From Lachnospiraceae bacterium (GTDB taxonomy: Bacteria; Bacillota; Clostridia; Lachnospirales; Lachnospiraceae), in contig JAIDPF010000042.1 of assembly GCA_029062895.1 (NCBI GenBank), positions 1 through 54,968 of the forward strand: a stretch of DNA of 54,968 nucleotides. Direction: 5' to 3'. Made by a program: the position numbers and the translations under genes. How positions within the stretch are numbered: position 1 is the first letter of the stretch; every line of letters begins with the position of its first letter. The notes beneath the pieces are model-generated. The model did no database searches, had not been told where the DNA came from, and worked only from the letters and a program-made list of their open reading frames with translations. Positions 50,993-54,968 of the stretch are shown here, piece by piece.

Positions 50993-51833
50993 TAGCAGTA
51001 AATACCTTCTTCTCTTTTTTATAATAACTTTTGCATGGACTTGGGGATTTGGATTTGCGCCGCTGGCGTTAGGGTTAGTGGGAACTCCTATCGGAACTTT
51101 TTTATTCTATTTTGGGGGTGGTGCGCCATCTGTGACGGCACTGTTTCTTGTCTTTTTGACATATTCCAAAGAAGAAAAAAGGGATTATTTCAGAAGATGT
51201 TTTAGTTTCCGTTATATGGGGTTGAAATGGTTGGTATTTATTATCATCTTCTTTGCACTTATTTCCTTTTTGGGACTGATCATCAGCACAAAACTGCTTG
51301 GACTTGAAATGCCGGGAATGGACTTCCTATATGCAATCATCAGAAATCCCGTAAATATATTACCGATTTTACTTATTTCATTGTTATCCGGACCACTAAA
51401 TGAAGAATTTGGGTGGCGTGGCTATTCATTAGATAAATTGTTTATGCGATTTGGATTTGTAGGAGCAACCCTTATTCTCGGATTTCTTTGGGGGATATGG
51501 CATTTGCCATGGTACTTTACGCCCGGACAGGCACAATATGATTTGTTACAGACTTCTCCGATGGACGCTATATTATATATTCCCTCGATCATGATGCTTA
51601 ACTTTGTAGTATCATATGTTTATGTTAAGACAAAACGCAGTATTTTGGCAGGGGCTTTGACACATATGTTTGGGAACTTACTGAACAGTCAATTATTATC
51701 GCCATATTCGGTTGAAGTTGGAATGACGATAAGGGTTATCAAGGTGATATTTTGCATTTTTATTGCTCTATACTGCATATTGTCAAAGCGGTTCCAAAAA
51801 GAATTTGAAAACCTAATGTCTGAGGAAATATAA
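50973..51833 (+). CDS. CPBP-family intramembrane metalloprotease
   Basis: A 286-residue integral membrane protein with about eight helices. The CPBP/Abi motifs are present: motif 1 LNEEFGWRGYSLDKLF (EExxxR), motif 2 FLWGIWHLPWYF (the His in FxxxHxxx), and the later AGALTHMFGN segment with the third His. These residues form the intramembrane active site of the family (Rce1-like). Members in Firmicutes act in bacteriocin maturation or immunity or are of unknown role. The gene overlaps DUF3021 by 20 bases, and its ATG follows GGAGAAAAGG, so it belongs to the LytTR operon. The peptide-export locus at the window start is far away, so a link is not claimed. Confidence 0.92.
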   Translation: MKTTANNSSKYLLLFFIITFAWTWGFGFAPLALGLVGTPIGTFLFYFGGGAPSVTALFLVFLTYSKEEKRDYFRRCFSFRYMGLKWLVFIIIFFALISFLGLIISTKLLGLEMPGMDFLYAIIRNPVNILPILLISLLSGPLNEEFGWRGYSLDKLFMRFGFVGATLILGFLWGIWHLPWYFTPGQAQYDLLQTSPMDAILYIPSIMMLNFVVSYVYVKTKRSILAGALTHMFGNLLNSQLLSPYSVEVGMTIRVIKVIFCIFIALYCILSKRFQKEFENLMSEEI

Positions 51834-51843
51834 GGCTGGGGAA

Positions 51844-51872
51844 TTGAGTATTTAATAAAAATAGATTATAAT
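51844..51872 (+). promoter_or_regulatory. Repeated promoter-leader, copy 3 (upstream of DUF3795 gene)
   Basis: TTGAGT (51844-51849) and TATAAT (51867-51872) with 17-base spacing. The block GGGAATTGAGTATTTAATAA and the following AAAATAAACTGAAATTTG parallel the copies near 44.4 and 44.8 kb. Confidence 0.75.
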
Positions 51873-51905
51873 CTATGAAAATAAACTGAAATTTGTAGGA
51901 GAAAT

Positions 51906-52244
51906 ATGACTATGAGAGATATGATTGCATACTGTGGACTGGATTGCGAAAAATGTGATGCTTATCTAGCAACAATCCGTAATGACCAAGAGTTGCGGGA
52001 GAAAACTGCAAAATTATGGTCAGAGTTAAATAATGCCCCAATTTTACCTGAACATATCAATTGTGAAGGTTGTCGAATGAATGGAGCTAAAACTGTGTAT
52101 TGTGATAGCCTATGCCCTATTCGTCAGTGTGCGCTAAAAAAAGGTGTGACCATCTGCGGCGACTGTTCAGAATTGGAAAAGTGCCAGACTGTTGGAGTGG
52201 TCATCTCAAATAACCCTGAAACTCTGGAAAATCTCAAGAGATAA
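51906..52244 (+). CDS. DUF3795 family Cys-rich protein
   Basis: A 112-residue protein with ten cysteines in the DUF3795 pattern: YCGLDCEKCDAYLAT at the N-terminus, CEGCRMNG in the middle, and CDSLCPIRQCALKKGVTICGDCSELEKC (in part). It likely binds zinc or an iron-sulfur cluster; the function of the family is not established. The ATG follows GTAGGAG. It is a single-gene unit behind the repeated promoter-leader. A short inverted motif (TCCA-GCTTTA-TGGA) follows about 20 bases after the stop. Confidence 0.88.
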   Translation: MTMRDMIAYCGLDCEKCDAYLATIRNDQELREKTAKLWSELNNAPILPEHINCEGCRMNGAKTVYCDSLCPIRQCALKKGVTICGDCSELEKCQTVGVVISNNPETLENLKR

Positions 52245-52317
52245 GTTACATAACTTGATAAATTCCAGCTTTATGGAGTGTTAAAAACAGGTATGAATTT
52301 GAACTTGGAGGGTAATT

Positions 52318-52728
52318 ATGTACGAAAGAATGCTGAATAAACAAGCCGTGCCAACAATAGAAGAAATGACGGAGTACTGTGCAGAAAATGCAGAACGTTT
52401 TTCTATGATAAATGATTGGTTAACAACTGCTTTTGGTACAGAACAGAAAGTGGTTTTTCCCTATGGGAATAAATATGGATGGGGTATAGGACATTATAAA
52501 AAGAAAAAGCTTATGTGTAATATCTTTGCTGAAGCTGGTGCATTTACAGTTATGGTGAGATTAACAAATGAACAATATGAAGCGATTTATGATGAGATGA
52601 AAAAATATACTCAAGAATATATTGATAATAAATATCCTTGTGGCGATGGTGGCTGGATACATTATAGAGTTATATGCCAAGAACATTATGAGGATATAAA
52701 GAAACTGTTAGAGGTTAAATGTTTGTGA
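52318..52728 (+). CDS. DUF3788 family protein
   Basis: A 136-residue cytosolic protein of DUF3788: FSMINDWLTTAFGTEQKVVF, then KYGWGIGHYKKKKLMCNIFAEAGAFTVMVRL (in part), and the C-terminal CGDGGWIHYRVICQEHYEDIKKLL (in part). The fold resembles the YdhG/GyrI-like or DUF1801 group; no activity is known. The ATG follows TTGGAGGG. It is a single-gene unit. CCAG-CTTGT-CTGG follows its stop codon. Confidence 0.88.
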   Translation: MYERMLNKQAVPTIEEMTEYCAENAERFSMINDWLTTAFGTEQKVVFPYGNKYGWGIGHYKKKKLMCNIFAEAGAFTVMVRLTNEQYEAIYDEMKKYTQEYIDNKYPCGDGGWIHYRVICQEHYEDIKKLLEVKCL

Positions 52729-52792
52729 TGATTAACTCTACAACTTCCAGCTTGTCTGGCTAGAAAAATCGGAATTTATGGAGATAAAATAA

Positions 52793-53416
52793 ATGGATGA
52801 ATATATGCAGTATTTAGCAGAACTAATGCCTGAAAAAGACAGTCTTAAACTTGTAAAAAGTGAGGCGGAAAAATATTATAAGTCGCATTCTCTTGATGAT
52901 TGTTTTAGTATGGGGATTAATCTTTATCAGTCAGATAATTTTCAAATTCAGGAAGTCGGCGTTTTTCTTTTAGGATATTCTGCACATCATAATGCTTCTG
53001 CATTGTCCTTTTTGAGAAATACGGTAAGCCGACATGATAGTTGGAAAGTACAGGAAATTTTGGCTATGGCTTTTGATAACCATTGTAAAATTATCGGATA
53101 TGAAGAGGCTTTACCATTGATTAAAGAATGGCTGAATAGTGATTGTGCCAATGTTCGTAGAGCTGTTTCAGAGGGATTGAGAATATGGACAAGTCGTCCT
53201 TATTTTAAGGATAATCCTCAAATAGCAATACAGTTATTGTCTGCTCATAGAGAAGATAATAGCGAATATGTGCGAAAGTCGGTAGGAAATGCTTTGAGAG
53301 ATATTAGCAAAAAATATCCTCAAATGATTTCGGAAGAATTAAATTCATGGGATTTATCATCTAAAGAAATAAAACAAGTGTATAAACTGGCGAGCAGATT
53401 TTTGGATTTGGATTGA
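52793..53416 (+). CDS. HEAT-repeat protein, AlkD-like DNA alkylation repair family
   Basis: A 207-residue all-helical protein. HEAT-like repeats are visible (QIQEVGVFLLGYSAHHNASAL, SWKVQEILAMAFDNHCKIIG, CANVRRAVSEGLRIWTSRPY, SEYVRKSVGNALRDISKKYP). This pattern is that of AlkC/AlkD-type DNA glycosylases, in which a HEAT solenoid binds DNA. The Trp/Asp residues needed for alkylbase removal in AlkD are partly present (SWKVQE; RIWTSRP), but activity cannot be asserted. The ATG follows TATGGAG. The leader AATCGGAATTTATGGAG resembles those of the other single-gene units. Confidence 0.8.
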   Translation: MDEYMQYLAELMPEKDSLKLVKSEAEKYYKSHSLDDCFSMGINLYQSDNFQIQEVGVFLLGYSAHHNASALSFLRNTVSRHDSWKVQEILAMAFDNHCKIIGYEEALPLIKEWLNSDCANVRRAVSEGLRIWTSRPYFKDNPQIAIQLLSAHREDNSEYVRKSVGNALRDISKKYPQMISEELNSWDLSSKEIKQVYKLASRFLDLD

Positions 53417-53444
53417 AAACAACTTTCAATTTATAGGAGAACAA

Positions 53445-53570
53445 ATGAATACATCTTTAGAAACATTGTACGAATGTTTATTGGCATATATGTTAGCATT
53501 TGGATGGATTTTATATTTGATTGGTGTTCTCCACAAAAACGAATATGGAAAGATTGAATTTGGTAGATAA
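53445..53570 (+). CDS. Very small single-pass membrane protein
   Basis: A 41-residue open frame starting 6 bases after ATAGGAG. MNTSLETLYECLLAYMLAF followed by GWILYLIGVL is one membrane helix, and HKNEYGKIEFGR is a short polar tail. It follows the HEAT-repeat gene by 28 bases. The good ribosome site, hydrophobic helix and tail suggest a real gene, though nothing is known of its function. Confidence 0.55.
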   Translation: MNTSLETLYECLLAYMLAFGWILYLIGVLHKNEYGKIEFGR

Positions 53571-53674
53571 TCGAAAATAGAAGTAGTATAATCAAATTGA
53601 CGAACCGGAATTTATCTGAGAATTGGTTAAAAGAACAAATCGGTATATGCAGGATTACAGCAAGGAGTATACGA

Positions 53675-54748
53675 ATGGAGAGAAAATATTATATAGATAA
53701 TTTAAGATGGATGGCAATCCTGTTGCTTTTTCCATTCCATGCGGCACAGATTTGGAGTGGAGGCGAATACAGTGGGTTTTACATATGGTCACACACAAAT
53801 ACCGCTCTTTATGTGTTTTCAACTGCTGTGTATCCGTGGTATATGACCTTTTTGTTTGCTATTGCAGGTATGAGTTGTAAATATTCTCTTCTAAAAAGGA
53901 CAAACAAACAATTTGTTGTGGAGCGAATAAAAAAATTAGTCATTCCATTTTTTTTTGGACTGCTTGCACTTGTTCCTATAATGACCTATATTGCAGAAGT
54001 ATTTTTTAATGGATATACAGGCACTTACTGGCAGCAGTATGAATTGTTTTTTACAAAGATAACCGATTTAACAGGATATCATGGAGGTTTTACTCCTGCA
54101 CACCTTTGGTTTTTACTTTATTTGTTTGTTATTTCTTTGACAGCACTACTAATTGTTCGCTTGCAAAAGAAGTGTTTACCGAAATTTAGAGCTGGCAGTC
54201 TTTCATATTTCTTTATTATTTTGCTGTTTGTACCAGAGTGGTTTTGCCTATATGTCCTGAATATAGGTGGGAAAAGCCTAGGGCAATTTATGATACTGTT
54301 TTTGTTCGGATACTATATCCTTTCGGAAGAAAGTATTCTACAAAAACTACAGCAATACCAGTTTGTAAGTGTGGCGATATGCATCCTGTCAGGCAGTGTA
54401 TACACCTATCTGTATTGTTTTGAAAATATCCGAAACATCTGGATGACTGGACTCTATATTTTTTTCGGCTGGATGGGAATTATTATGTTGCTTGGTATAG
54501 GGCAGTCAAAGCTGAACTTTCATAACCGGGTCAGCATTTATTTAACTCAAGCGTCTTTTCCTATTTACATTCTCCATATGCCAATTCTGGTCGTGGTAGG
54601 TTTTTTCGCCTTGAAATTACCTATTGGTGTTGCAGGGCAATTCTTATTGATTGTATTGATTTCTTTTATAGCAACATTTTTAATATATGAAATTGTAAAA
54701 AGAGTGCCTGTTTTACGATTTTTTCTTGGAATGACAAAGCAGAAATGA
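53675..54748 (+). CDS. Acyltransferase 3 family membrane protein
   Basis: A 357-residue integral membrane protein with ten helices. ATG 53675 follows CAAGGAG; the in-frame codons upstream lack a ribosome site. The N-terminus MERKYYIDNLRWMAILLLF (with the R-F/PFHA segment) is the typical Acyl_transf_3 start in which the His of FPFHA is catalytic. FLFAIAGMSCKYSLLKRTNKQF and HLWFLLYLFVISL are later family segments. Such enzymes O-acylate cell-wall or capsular sugars and other surface molecules. The acceptor is unknown. The preceding block ACCGGAATTTATCTGAG is similar to other leaders of the region. Confidence 0.87.
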   Translation: MERKYYIDNLRWMAILLLFPFHAAQIWSGGEYSGFYIWSHTNTALYVFSTAVYPWYMTFLFAIAGMSCKYSLLKRTNKQFVVERIKKLVIPFFFGLLALVPIMTYIAEVFFNGYTGTYWQQYELFFTKITDLTGYHGGFTPAHLWFLLYLFVISLTALLIVRLQKKCLPKFRAGSLSYFFIILLFVPEWFCLYVLNIGGKSLGQFMILFLFGYYILSEESILQKLQQYQFVSVAICILSGSVYTYLYCFENIRNIWMTGLYIFFGWMGIIMLLGIGQSKLNFHNRVSIYLTQASFPIYILHMPILVVVGFFALKLPIGVAGQFLLIVLISFIATFLIYEIVKRVPVLRFFLGMTKQK

Positions 54749-54796
54749 TGAAAATGCACTCTTTGTTTTGGCATTGGCAACAGGGAGATATATACG

Positions 54797-54968
54797 ATGA
54801 AACGAATTTTAATTGTAGAAGACGACAAGCTTTTAAACAGAATGCTTTCCTATAATCTGAATGCTGACGGCTATGAAATTACTTCGGCGCTAAATGCCAA
54901 AACTGCTGCCGACAAACTGACAGGCACAGAATATGATCTGGTACTGTTAGACATCAACCTGCCTGCCG
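54797..54968 (+). CDS. Response regulator receiver domain (5' part, runs off the window)
   Basis: The first 57 codons of a two-component response regulator: MKRILIVEDDKLLNRMLSYN, with the acidic pair EDD, and DLVLLDINLP containing the phospho-acceptor Asp. The pattern fits OmpR-type regulators. The ATG follows AGGGAG. Its output domain and the likely sensor kinase gene are to the right of the window. Partial at the 3' end. Confidence 0.9.
   Translation, partial: MKRILIVEDDKLLNRMLSYNLNADGYEITSALNAKTAADKLTGTEYDLVLLDINLPA

Overview
The window looks like a chromosomal segment of an anaerobic, spore-forming Clostridia bacterium, most likely a Lachnospiraceae-type gut organism. This is inferred from gene content: a CotF-like spore coat protein, an HrcA/CIRCE-controlled htpG, a purC-purB-purA set, a large gene cluster resembling the Clostridia-restricted DUF5717/DUF5716 families, lipoproteins with Gram-positive signal peptides, and strong AGGAGG-type ribosome binding sites. 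No 16S or other taxonomic marker is present, so the family-level call is an inference.

Layout. (1) 1-5.8 kb is an AT-rich accessory stretch: a 47-residue cysteine-containing peptide with RiPP-like features, a MacB/FtsX-type ABC exporter pair, an unknown protein, debris of a YjdF-like gene and a Fic protein. It ends at a tRNA-Thr(GGT) whose 3' end faces the accessory DNA. (2) 6-37 kb is the GC-richer core-like part. It holds a zinc-ribbon protein, a spore-coat protein, peptidase T, a PrsA-like foldase and htpG with an exact in-frame 207-bp tandem duplication. Then come two surface/envelope genes on the minus strand, two paralogous lipoproteins and a SpoIID/peptidoglycan-binding gene split by one in-frame stop. 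Next are a four-gene operon with an Hsp70-like protein and giant solenoid-like proteins (19.9-27 kb), the purine genes with a membrane zinc-ribbon gene among them, an EamA transporter, pcrA, and an RlmD-type rRNA methyltransferase. (3) 37-44.5 kb is a gene graveyard and defence-like island: a RES-domain gene with an in-frame stop, a DUF2325 protein, IS66 remnants fused to the 3' end of a YhcG (DUF1016) nuclease gene, a truncated serine recombinase, a degenerate duplicated HTH/small-protein module and a broken ORF6N antirepressor. (4) 44.4-55 kb is AT-rich and made of small single-gene units (DUF2164, GNAT x2, DUF3795, DUF3788, HEAT repeat, lipoprotein, zinc protease). Several share a near-identical promoter-leader. 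Also here are an ECF sigma/anti-sigma pair, an orphan Phd antitoxin beside a doc stump, a LytTR-DUF3021-CPBP operon, an acyltransferase and the start of a response regulator.

How the genes work together. PurC makes SAICAR, PurB cleaves SAICAR and adenylosuccinate, and PurA makes adenylosuccinate, so the pur run covers the late and AMP-specific steps of purine synthesis. The foldase, HtpG and the Hsp70-like operon are all folding or assembly related, but nothing here shows that they act together. The most unusual signals are the htpG duplication, the Hsp70-like/solenoid operon, two families of repeated 5' leader elements (31.4/35.4/50.1 kb and 44.4/44.8/51.8 kb), and the chimeric IS66-YhcG reading frame.
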